Positions 1 to 7,718 of a stretch of 37,506 nucleotides of DNA are shown piece by piece. The position numbers and the translations under genes are program-made. The notes under the pieces are model-generated. The model saw only the letters and a list, made by a program, of their open reading frames with translations. It was not told where the DNA came from and made no database searches. Position 1 is the stretch's first letter; each line of letters opens with the position of its first letter. The DNA comes from an uncultured Pseudophaeobacter sp. (GTDB lineage: Bacteria > Pseudomonadota > Alphaproteobacteria > Rhodobacterales > Rhodobacteraceae), in contig CAJQNB010000044.1 of assembly GCA_905479575.1 (NCBI GenBank), positions 1 to 37,506 of the forward strand, read 5' to 3'.

Positions 1-74
1 AGATGCGAAAGGTCGATGGCTGGGAAACCTTGGCTCAGCCCATCGCCCCGATCAGACTTGACCTCGCGGCCTGA
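1..74 (+). CDS. Possible C-terminal tail of a gene entering from the left
   Basis: The third reading frame is open from the left edge to a TGA at 72-74. It uses mostly G or C at third codon positions, as real genes here do. The last residues read roughly DGWETLAQPIAPIRLDLAA, which looks like ordinary protein, but the family cannot be named from so few residues. An overlapping frame (16-291) is longer but has the odd Arg/Ser/Pro-rich composition typical of a shadow frame. The call rests on codon character alone. Confidence 0.25.
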   Translation, partial: MRKVDGWETLAQPIAPIRLDLAA

Positions 75-446
75 TCAGGCCCAAATCCACATGCTCGGAG
101 AACGCCGCCAGAGAATTTCCACCAGATTCGAGACACAACCACTGCCGGTCCGGGTGTCCTGTACCGGAGAGACCTCTGGCGCGACAGTAGAAGCGGACAA
201 GGGCAGCCGAGCAGCGACTTCGGTTTGCCTCAATGTCGACGCGCAAGCGGTGAAAACACTGTTCCTTGAACGCCTGGCATTACTGCCCTAAGGAGGCGCT
301 GCGCCAGTGCCCTGGCGCGTCATTGGTGATTTACCTCTTGGGAAATCTATGTCTTCTTAAGTGGAAATACTAAGAACCCGACCTGCCACCAGTGGGCTGT
401 GAAGGGGGCAAGGCGCAAAGATGTTTGGGGCAGGGGCGTTGTTGGA
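75..446. other. Gene-free stretch before the methyltransferase
   Basis: No convincing coding sequence is seen on either strand. A short hairpin (GCGCCA at 301-306 pairing with TGGCGC at 313-318) lies after a run resembling a ribosome-binding site (AAGGAGG near 291). It has no T-run, so it is not a clear terminator. A promoter for the downstream methyltransferase is presumably here but is not obvious. Confidence 0.4.
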
Positions 447-1082
447 ATGAAGAGTATTGATGATGTGGACCCCAATATCCTGATTGGATACAAATCCGGG
501 CAGTATTGGCAAAACCGCATGGATCTCATGTATTATTCCTATCTGGACTATATTGTCCGGAGCCTCGGTAAAGATGCCAAATCCATGATCGACATCGGCA
601 CCGCGAGCTGCCCCTATCTGGAATGGTTCGACTGGATCCCGGAACGGGTCTCGTTTGACATGGCAGAGCCCTACCAGTCTGCGACAGTGGAGGGGGTTCA
701 AGGCGATTTTCTACAGCATGATTTTGGCGGTAAGAAATACGACATCGCCACCTGCTTGCAGGTGCTTGAGCATGTGCCGGATGTGGTCCCCTTTGCCCGC
801 AAGCTGCTAGAGATCAGCGATATGGTCATTGTGACGGTGCCGTATCAATGGCCAGCCTCAGCAGCTGATGACCACATTCACGATCCTATAGGAAACCGAA
901 AGCTCCTGCAGTGGATGGGGCGCAAACCCAACTACCGGCAGGTTGTCCGCGAGCCGTTCCGTGGCGCCGTTGGCAGACGGTTGATTGCCGTCTACGAGGC
1001 TGACGTGACGGCCCGCTATGGGCGCAAGGATTTTAAAACCCGGGTGCGCCGGTCGCGTTTTCCTCTGGGCGAACAGGGCTAG
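447..1082 (+). CDS. Class I SAM-dependent methyltransferase
   Basis: The product is a 211-residue soluble protein of the Rossmann-like SAM methyltransferase superfamily. Motif I is around residues 47-53 (MIDIGTA), the acidic strand-2 position is at about 71, and the motif IV/post region LQVLEHVPD is at 105-112, as in methyltransferase type 11/23 proteins. It then has a VTVPYQW strand followed by a DDHIHDP segment. ATG 447 is chosen because the upstream in-frame GTG at 399 adds only an Arg/Gly-rich stretch that looks non-coding; no strong ribosome-binding site decides between them. The C-terminus (about residues 165-211) is Arg-rich. The substrate cannot be told; relatives often act on sugars, lipids or small molecules in surface-polysaccharide clusters. 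The gene stands alone between two non-coding stretches. Confidence 0.75.
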   Translation: MKSIDDVDPNILIGYKSGQYWQNRMDLMYYSYLDYIVRSLGKDAKSMIDIGTASCPYLEWFDWIPERVSFDMAEPYQSATVEGVQGDFLQHDFGGKKYDIATCLQVLEHVPDVVPFARKLLEISDMVIVTVPYQWPASAADDHIHDPIGNRKLLQWMGRKPNYRQVVREPFRGAVGRRLIAVYEADVTARYGRKDFKTRVRRSRFPLGEQG

Positions 1083-1835
1083 CTGTTGCAGGCTCTGCCC
1101 ACGGCAGGTCGTGAATATGACAGGCGTGGCATTTTTCGTGGCAACACGGTCGGACAGGCCTGTCCGCTTCTGCATCATCTCCAAAGATTTTGACTGCGCT
1201 GTAGAGGCTCCGCTGTTGCTGGTCTTCTGTGGATTGCCCAGGCGGCCCTAGAATAAAGCTTCCTAAGCGAGGTTGTGCCGTGATCTGGCGCCATGTCTCA
1301 GGGGCATTGGACACAGTAGCACCTGCAAGGCTCAGGAGGGGGCGTGCCCCCTGCGCAGCCGGGGCGCGGACAAACAGTCAGCCGGATGTCGCTGGCTGAC
1401 CCGTGGCGCAGCCTCTCTTATTGCCGCAGGGCGACACCTTAACGAAGCGAGGCGCAATTATTGATTTGGAAAGAAAATCCAGAAGGAGTTGCGATGCGAA
1501 TCGTGGCTGATTCTTGCCCCAATTGGGTGAGTATTGGCAGCAGCCCACCGAATTCTTACCGAAGTCTTGTGGTCCAAGAGGTATTTTAGGGCGCATGAAC
1601 GAGACAAAAATGCACGTTTTTACAGGTGTTTGGCTAAAATCTTAAGAAGAGTCTTAACGTCAGGTGGTCTTTTGCTCTGTTTTAGCACCATTCTGCAGCA
1701 TCAATAACCGGGGGGTTAGGGAATTGTTAACGCTGCCACATTCTGTCCACGATTTCGTCCACCACGCACAAGATTGGGCCCCATTCCAGCCGCACGACTG
1801 AACAAACATGTCGATGTGGGAATTTGGAGTGGAAA
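1083..1835. other. Long intergenic region upstream of the serine protease
   Basis: About 750 bases without a supportable gene; all open frames are short with atypical composition. It contains a GC hairpin (AGGGGGC 1337-1343 with GCCCCCT 1346-1352), two TTAA motifs separated by 8 bases (1642-1645 and 1654-1657), and a GTTAAC site near 1727. The second half is less GC-rich and probably holds the protease promoter, but no clear -35/-10 pair was identified. Confidence 0.4.
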
Positions 1836-2549
1836 ATGAAACAAATAATCGCTGTGGCTGCGGCCTGCTTGCTTGCAAGTATGTCCAGCGGCGCGAGGGC
1901 GGATGATCCGCAATTTGGAGCAAGATCGCTACCTGGGTGGGAAGCGGTTGGACGTCTGAATATTTCGGGACGCAATATGTGTACCGGATCCTTGATTGCG
2001 CCAAATTTAGTACTGACCGCGGCCCATTGCCTTTATGATCCGGTAACTGGACGCGCGATTGATCCGACGACGATCAAATTTGAAGCGGGCCTTGTGGGGC
2101 GACGTGCCAAGGCTGCACGCAACATTGCCAAAGCAGTGGTGCATCCTGGATATCGCCACAGTGAAAGAGGCGACACACTGATGGGCAGCGACATTGCGGT
2201 GCTCCGTCTGTCTCGACCGATCAGTTCGAGTCAGATCCAGCCGCTGGGCATGTCCCTGAATGCCAATCGCGGAGACGCAGTAGGCGTGTTGTCTTATAAC
2301 TTCAATCATGCAACGCGCCCCAGTTTGGAACGCAGTTGCGAGGTTCTGGCAAGACAGCGCACAACCTTGGTAATGTCATGTCTGGTTGATTTTGGAGCCT
2401 CAGGCGCACCGGTTCTACAGGTGAACCCTGGTCGATCGCCCACACTGGTTTCGGTGGTTTCTGCCAAGGCCGCGATGGGGAGCAGGCCAGTGTCGATTGG
2501 AACCGCGCTGGATTCAACCCTGTGGCGCTTGATGCAGCAGGCCGGCTGA
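1836..2549 (+). CDS. Exported trypsin-like serine protease (S1 family)
   Basis: A 237-residue precursor. Residues 1-22 form a signal peptide with a hydrophobic core (IIAVAAACLLA) and a likely cleavage after Ala-Arg-Ala. The chymotrypsin-fold catalytic triad is visible: His64 in TAAHC, Asp119 in GSDIAVLRL, and Ser189 in GASGAPV. The last replaces the usual GDSGGP but keeps the G-x-S-G-x-P pattern. ATG 1836 is preferred over TTG 1824 because GGAG at 1826-1829 is correctly spaced for the ATG and the signal peptide then starts MKQ. The protein should act in the periplasm or outside the cell; its substrate is unknown. Downstream it converges on the secretion operon (hlyD end) across about 210 bases. 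Short relatives of this type are often annotated as trypsin-like peptidases or V8-like glutamyl endopeptidases. Confidence 0.85.
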   Translation: MKQIIAVAAACLLASMSSGARADDPQFGARSLPGWEAVGRLNISGRNMCTGSLIAPNLVLTAAHCLYDPVTGRAIDPTTIKFEAGLVGRRAKAARNIAKAVVHPGYRHSERGDTLMGSDIAVLRLSRPISSSQIQPLGMSLNANRGDAVGVLSYNFNHATRPSLERSCEVLARQRTTLVMSCLVDFGASGAPVLQVNPGRSPTLVSVVSAKAAMGSRPVSIGTALDSTLWRLMQQAG

Positions 2550-2762
2550 CGACAGATACGTCCCTCCTTAGCGACGTTCCCACGCGACCTGCTGCCAGAA
2601 TGGCGGTGGGAAGCCGGGGCACCAAGGCGCAGAGGACCATTGGGGCGCAGTCCTGAACGGCTGGACCGTAGAGGACAGGCTGTCAGGGACAGCCGGGAAG
2701 AACAGGACAGCGGGCAAAATGTTGTTGCATCCGCTGCTGGGGCCGGGCCGTGATATGCGTGT

Positions 2763-3935
2763 CTATGGTTCACGAAAGGCCTCTTGAGATTTGTACAGAG
2801 GCTTCAACAGGTATTTCAGCACGGTCTTTGATCCGGTTTGCAATTCTGCGGTGGCCCGCATGCCTGGACGGATTTCGATGCCCTGCTGGCGTTCGGTCAG
2901 ATCAGAACGATCAACCCGGACGGTGACCCGATAAAAGGGTTCGGCGCGGGGATTACGTTCGTCCTCAAAGGTATCCGCCGAGACAAAATCGACCTCGCCA
3001 TTCAGCGCGCCATAGATGGTATAGTCATAGGCCGACAGCTTGATGGTGGCCCTTTGACCGGTTTGAACGCTGGCAATATCCTTGGGTTTGACGCGGGCTT
3101 CGACAAACAGCTCTTCGCCCATTGGAATGATTTCAAAAATCTCTTCACCGGGGCGCACAACGCCGCCAATTGTGGTGACGCCCAGGCTGTTGACGATGCC
3201 GGACATTGGCGAGGTGATAACCGTGCGGTTCAGTTGGTCTAGCGCCAGTCGCTGATCCTGCCGTAGCGAGGCCAGCTCACGCAGGGCCTCTGAGTATTCT
3301 TCCGCCAGTTTCAATTCGTTCTGGGTGCCAATCTCGTTGAACTTGGCCTGGGCATCGGTGGCCGCTTTCTGCGAGCGGTTCACCTCGATCAAGGCGACGA
3401 TGTTTTTCTCATAGAGATTTTGCATATTCGCCAGCTCGTCATTCAGCTGGTCGAGGATCTTGCGCGCGCTGGTGCGGCGGCTGTCAAAATCCCCCTGCCG
3501 GGCGTTCAGCAAGGCCCGCTCAGAAGCCAGGATCTCAGCCGAGCGGTTGGCCAGGGCATCAGGGACGGTAAACTCATAGGCCCCGTCCATTTCTGCTTCC
3601 AGGCGGAACTGTTTGATTTCCAGGGTGTCGATCTGGTCCTGCAATTCATCGGCGATGGTGCGGAATTTGGTGTCCTGCAGCTTGGCCAGGATCTGCCCGG
3701 CGCGCACCTCGTCCCCCTGGCGCACGTGGAGCTCGGCCAGAATGCCGCCTTCTAGGTTCTGTACGATCTGCGCCCGCGAAGAAGAGACCACTTCGCCTTC
3801 ACCGCGCACGATTTCATCCACCGAAGCAAAGGCCGCCCAGCCGATGAACAGCAACAGGGCTGCCCCAACCAGATAGACAATGCGGCTGGCGCCACGGGCG
3901 CTTTCGGCAAGATCGTAATGCGCGGATGAGGTCAT
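2763..3935 (-). CDS. Type I secretion periplasmic adaptor (HlyD family)
   Basis: A 390-residue membrane fusion protein. It has a short cytoplasmic N-terminus, one transmembrane helix at about 18-38, a split biotinyl-lipoyl-like domain (first half near 45-80, second half near 245-285 with the typical ITSPMSGIV), and a long alpha-helical hairpin at about 85-235. The beta-barrel region follows, and the C-terminus has the HlyD-family signature RPGMRATAEL...LKYLLKPL. Length is normal for the LapC/PrtE-like branch. Its ATG overlaps the stop of the ABC exporter (ATGA at 3935-3932), so the two are translationally coupled. It should link the inner-membrane ABC exporter to the TolC-like protein encoded just before it. 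It is the last gene of the operon. Confidence 0.93.
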   Translation of the reverse strand: MTSSAHYDLAESARGASRIVYLVGAALLLFIGWAAFASVDEIVRGEGEVVSSSRAQIVQNLEGGILAELHVRQGDEVRAGQILAKLQDTKFRTIADELQDQIDTLEIKQFRLEAEMDGAYEFTVPDALANRSAEILASERALLNARQGDFDSRRTSARKILDQLNDELANMQNLYEKNIVALIEVNRSQKAATDAQAKFNEIGTQNELKLAEEYSEALRELASLRQDQRLALDQLNRTVITSPMSGIVNSLGVTTIGGVVRPGEEIFEIIPMGEELFVEARVKPKDIASVQTGQRATIKLSAYDYTIYGALNGEVDFVSADTFEDERNPRAEPFYRVTVRVDRSDLTERQQGIEIRPGMRATAELQTGSKTVLKYLLKPLYKSQEAFREP

Positions 3936-6346
3936 TTAGCCTCTCCAGCGGCGAGATGGGCCAGAACCTTGTCGCGGGGACCATCTACCACCATGCGCCC
4001 GTCCTGCAGGATCAGGGTGCGGTTGGTCAGTGACAGGATGGGCATCCGGTGGGTGGCAATAACGGCTGTGCGGCCCTGGAGCCAGGTTTCCAGGCGGCTG
4101 ACCAGGGTCCGCTCCAGGGTTTGATCCAGCGCCGCGGTTGGCTCATCCAACAACACGACTGACGGGTTCTGCAGCCACAGACGTGCCCAGCCGATGGACT
4201 GGCGCTGTCCAATCGACAGGCCGCCACCGCCATCGCCAATATCCAGATCCAGCCCCTTATGGTGACCGCGCACATAGGCGCCCAGGCCTGAGAAGTCCAA
4301 AGCAGCCATCAGGCGGGTATCGTCGCGCTCCAGCTGATTGAGGTTGAGGTTGTCGCGCAGCGAGCCCGCAAACAGCCGCACGTCCTGGCTCAGGTAGCCG
4401 ATATTGCGACGCAGATCGCGTGGGTCGATCTGGCCCATATCGGTGCCATCAATCATAATGCGGCCTGAATCTGGGGAATAAAGCCCTGACAACAGCTTGA
4501 TCAAAGTGGATTTGCCCGAGCCATTGACACCCAGTACCGCAACCCTTTGGCCGGGGGTGATGGCAACACCGGGAACATCCAGGGTCGGGGCGGCGTCTTC
4601 GTCGTAGCGGAACACAACTTCGCGCAGCTCAAAGCGGCCCTGAAGCTGCTCACGGCGCAGGTAGCTGCGTTCGGCCTCCATCTCCTGCGGGGCGCTGGCG
4701 ATGGCCTCCAGCCCCTCCAGAGCGCCCTTGACGTTGCTCCAGCGCGCCATGGTGGCGGCAAACTGGGTCAGCGGTGCCAGAGTGCGGCTGGTCAGGATGC
4801 CAGTGGCAATGATTGTGCCGACGGTGAATTCACCGGCAAAAACCAGAAGCGTGCCCAGAACCACAGCGGTGATATAGGTGGCCTGCTGGATGCCCTGGGA
4901 CCAAAAGGTGAGGGCGCTTGCCAGACGGCGTTGCTCGGTTGAGGAATGCGACGACAGCACGTTCAGCTCATCCCAGTTCCGCATCACGCGGTCTTCGCCG
5001 CGCTGGGTTTTTACGGTGTCAAGTTCGGTAATGACCTCATGCAGCAACCGGCCTGCCTTGGCATTGGCGCCCTGGGTCTGGCGGGTCAGCGCGATCATCT
5101 TGCGCTGCATGAAATAGGCGGGCAGCAACATCAGCACGCCACCGACCATGATCACCCAGACGATGGGGCCGGCGATCGAGGCCACCAGCAGCAGGAAGAC
5201 GGCGATAAAGGGAATATCGGCCAGGGTGGAGATGGTCGAGGAGGTGAAGAATTCACGCACGGCGCCAAAATCGCGCATCGCGGCAAACAACCCCGACGGC
5301 GGCAGCGGTTTCTTGTCCGACCGCATGCCGATCAGGCGGCGCATCAGATTGTGCTGCACCGACAACTCGATCTGGCGTCCGGCGGCATCTGTCAGCCGAG
5401 CACGGGCAACTTTCAGCAACGCCTCCAGCATGATGGCAAGAAAGGCCCCAAGGGCCAGCACCCAAAGCGTCGCATGGGATTGATGGGGAACCACCCGGTC
5501 ATAGACCTGTAGCGAGAACAGGGCGACAGAGACGGCCAGAATATTGGCCACCAAAGAGCCCAGCATGATTTCGCCCACCTGACGGCGGTACTTGGGAAAC
5601 TCGCCCCAGAACCAGTGGTCGCTTTCCAGCTGTGGCGTGTGGCGCGCGGCCATTTGTTTCAGCGAGGGGCGCGCAACCAGCAGGGTGCCGGTGAAAAATG
5701 GCGTGAACTCGCCCAACGGCACCTCGGTGCGATTGTCGGGGCAGGTGGTGTCAAAAATGGTGAGCCGCCCCTGGTCCTGACCCAGAACCAGCACACATTG
5801 GCCGCCCTTCATCATCGCCAGGGCGGGCCAGTCGCCGGGGGTCAGCTCTGGTCGGCGTTGCAGTTTCACCTGCAACCCGGTGGAGCCCAGAGCCTGGGCC
5901 AGGCTTTCGGCCGAAGAGTCGCCCGGATTGTTGCTCCACATGAAGCTGGCGATATCGCCAGCATGGGCCTCTGTGCCCTTCAACGAGGCAAGTGTCGCAA
6001 TCAGGGTCGCCCGGTGCTGAATGCGGGCGGAGGCGCCTTCGATCAGGGTGCCAACTTCGCGGCGGTTGCCTGTTGCCACTTCTGTTTGTTGAGGGGGGGT
6101 GGAGCGGGCAGCAGCCGTGGGGGGCTGATGGGCCAACCCTGTTGCAGGCTGGTTTGCCGGGGCGTGCCGGTTTTCTACGGTCGCAGCGCCGGGGGCGTCA
6201 ATAATCTGACCCGCAACAGGAGCCGCAGCCGAGGACGGCGCCGGGCTGGGGGGGACAGCCCGCAGCCGGGGGCTGCCTGGTTTGCGCGACGGGGAGTTGG
6301 CTTTCGGGGTCGATCCGGGCCGGGGTGGAAAGGTTGTATCGGTCAA
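3932..6346 (-). CDS. Type I secretion ABC exporter with C39-like domain
   Basis: An 804-residue permease/ATPase of the LapB/RTX-exporter type. Residues 1-100 are an unusual Pro/Ala/Ser-rich extension. About 115-226 resembles the C39 peptidase-like domain that recognises substrates, but no catalytic Cys/His pair is evident, so it is probably non-proteolytic. Membrane helices run from about 258 to 545. The nucleotide-binding domain has Walker A GVNGSGKST (606-614), signature LSIGQ (710-714, Ile in place of the usual Gly), Walker B VVLLDEPT (Asp734/Glu735) and the H-loop His766. The start is a TTG at 6346-6344 that overlaps the upstream stop (TTGA), and no ATG gives a better start. It should power export of the adhesin encoded first in the operon. 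Confidence 0.92.
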   Translation of the reverse strand: MTDTTFPPRPGSTPKANSPSRKPGSPRLRAVPPSPAPSSAAAPVAGQIIDAPGAATVENRHAPANQPATGLAHQPPTAAARSTPPQQTEVATGNRREVGTLIEGASARIQHRATLIATLASLKGTEAHAGDIASFMWSNNPGDSSAESLAQALGSTGLQVKLQRRPELTPGDWPALAMMKGGQCVLVLGQDQGRLTIFDTTCPDNRTEVPLGEFTPFFTGTLLVARPSLKQMAARHTPQLESDHWFWGEFPKYRRQVGEIMLGSLVANILAVSVALFSLQVYDRVVPHQSHATLWVLALGAFLAIMLEALLKVARARLTDAAGRQIELSVQHNLMRRLIGMRSDKKPLPPSGLFAAMRDFGAVREFFTSSTISTLADIPFIAVFLLLVASIAGPIVWVIMVGGVLMLLPAYFMQRKMIALTRQTQGANAKAGRLLHEVITELDTVKTQRGEDRVMRNWDELNVLSSHSSTEQRRLASALTFWSQGIQQATYITAVVLGTLLVFAGEFTVGTIIATGILTSRTLAPLTQFAATMARWSNVKGALEGLEAIASAPQEMEAERSYLRREQLQGRFELREVVFRYDEDAAPTLDVPGVAITPGQRVAVLGVNGSGKSTLIKLLSGLYSPDSGRIMIDGTDMGQIDPRDLRRNIGYLSQDVRLFAGSLRDNLNLNQLERDDTRLMAALDFSGLGAYVRGHHKGLDLDIGDGGGGLSIGQRQSIGWARLWLQNPSVVLLDEPTAALDQTLERTLVSRLETWLQGRTAVIATHRMPILSLTNRTLILQDGRMVVDGPRDKVLAHLAAGEAK

Positions 6347-7647
6347 ATCTTATCCCCATCCGCCAGTAGGCCCATGTCACTTGCCAGCATCAGCTGGATC
6401 AACACTACTTCGTATTTTGCTTCGATATGGTCCTGCTCGCGCTGAACCAGCTCTTCGTAGATTGAGACCACATCCATCACAGGCCGCTGGCCTGCTTCGA
6501 ACTGTGCTTTGAAAAGCCTGTATGTTTCGCGGCTGGCCCGCGCCAAAGAGGCGGTCTCGGCGGTCTGACGCCGGTAGGAGGCCAGCCGCTGCACCTGACG
6601 GGAATAGCTGCGCCGCGCGTCTTCTTCGGATTCGCCAATCTGACGACGGGCGGCTTCTTTGGAGACCTCGATGGCTTTCAGAGCCGCGCCAGTGCCAAGC
6701 CCCAGGGGTTCGGCCAAATCCAGGGTCAGCCCCGCGCCGGAGCCATCAGAGGTGACATTGCCGGCCGCAGCAATCTGCGGCAAGAGCCCGGCGCGGCCAA
6801 TCACCGCTTCCGCCACGCCACGATTGGCGACGGCCTGGGATTTCAGCACTGAAAGATACTGCGTTGTGTCCGGTGGCGTGCCCAGATCGAGCTTGCCGGG
6901 TTTTTCCGAAAAGCTTTCCCCGGTCATCGCCGTGAGCTCTGCGCGGGCGGTGGTGGCCGCATCCTGCGCGGTGGTGCGGGCATTGCGCATGCCGTTGATC
7001 TTGCTGTCGACCACATTCAAATCAGAGCGGTCGGACAACCCGCCATCAACCCGGCCCGCGACGATGCGGCGGAATTCCTGCATCTGGGTCAGGGCACGGC
7101 TGTTGTAGGCGGCTTTTTCATCACCGCGCAGCCCGGCCAGATAGAGCCCCACGGCATCTTCGACCCGCTCGTTCATATCAACCGAAAGATTGACCGCAGC
7201 GACTTCAACATCGGCGGCTGCAAAGGCGCGTTCGGCTTTGCGGCGCCCATTGTCAAAAAGAACCTGTTGAATAAGCATGCCAGCCACAAGATCGCCCAGG
7301 TCGGTAAGGCTGACGGAAGGGCCGATTGAGGGCAGCCAGTTTTTCGATTCTGCCTCGGCGCGCAGTTTGGCGCTGATCAGCTCTGCCTCGGACGCGCGGG
7401 CAGAGGCCGCCACAGCGGCTTCGGCGACGGCGTTATATACAGTATCTTCGGCCAGCAGCGAGCGGCGCTCAAGCAGGGTCGAGATAACTTGTGACGTGGC
7501 CTCACCTTCGGGCTGCACAAAATTGCCGCCGCGCCGAGAGACCTCGGTTTCGTCACTGGTTTTGCCCGCAAAGATGGGCATGCCATCGGCGCAGCCGGAA
7601 AGACTGCACATAAGTGCCAATGCGCCAATGGGTCGTGCCAGTTGCAT
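6343..7647 (-). CDS. TolC-family outer-membrane factor, predicted lipoprotein
   Basis: A 434-residue outer-membrane efflux protein. The N-terminus is a lipoprotein signal with lipobox LSGC (Cys19), so the mature protein would be lipidated, as in NodT/OprM-type factors and unlike classical TolC. The body has two OEP repeats with long Ala/Glu/Arg-rich helices and the typical motif GLSDRSDLNVVDSKI in the first half and FEAGQRPVMDVVSIYEELVQ near the C-terminus. ATG 7647 is preceded by GAGGGGA. It is 71 bases downstream of the adhesin stop, with a hairpin in between, and overlaps the ABC exporter start by 4 bases. It should form the outer-membrane channel of the type I system. It could also serve other pumps, but the operon argues for adhesin export. 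Confidence 0.9.
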   Translation of the reverse strand: MQLARPIGALALMCSLSGCADGMPIFAGKTSDETEVSRRGGNFVQPEGEATSQVISTLLERRSLLAEDTVYNAVAEAAVAASARASEAELISAKLRAEAESKNWLPSIGPSVSLTDLGDLVAGMLIQQVLFDNGRRKAERAFAAADVEVAAVNLSVDMNERVEDAVGLYLAGLRGDEKAAYNSRALTQMQEFRRIVAGRVDGGLSDRSDLNVVDSKINGMRNARTTAQDAATTARAELTAMTGESFSEKPGKLDLGTPPDTTQYLSVLKSQAVANRGVAEAVIGRAGLLPQIAAAGNVTSDGSGAGLTLDLAEPLGLGTGAALKAIEVSKEAARRQIGESEEDARRSYSRQVQRLASYRRQTAETASLARASRETYRLFKAQFEAGQRPVMDVVSIYEELVQREQDHIEAKYEVVLIQLMLASDMGLLADGDKI

Positions 7648-7680
7648 ACTTCCCCTCGCCCTTTTGTAGGGTTTTGGTTG

Positions 7681-7712
7681 GGACCGGCAACTGTCAGGAA
7701 CGGTGCCGGTCC
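7681..7712 (-). other. Intergenic hairpin between adhesin and tolC-like gene
   Basis: A perfect 9-bp inverted repeat, GGACCGGCA (7681-7689) and TGCCGGTCC (7704-7712), with a 14-base loop lies just after the adhesin stop codon. On the transcribed (minus) strand it is followed by an A/C-rich sequence, not a T-run, so it is a weak intrinsic terminator at best. Inference: it may slow polymerase or protect the 3' end of the adhesin message, giving more adhesin than transporter. Confidence 0.6.
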
Positions 7713-7718
7713 AATTGA

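Noticed and set aside
1642..1657. TTAA-N8-TTAA resembling a CtrA site upstream of the serine protease
   Set aside because: The spacing is eight bases, not seven, so it does not fit the consensus.
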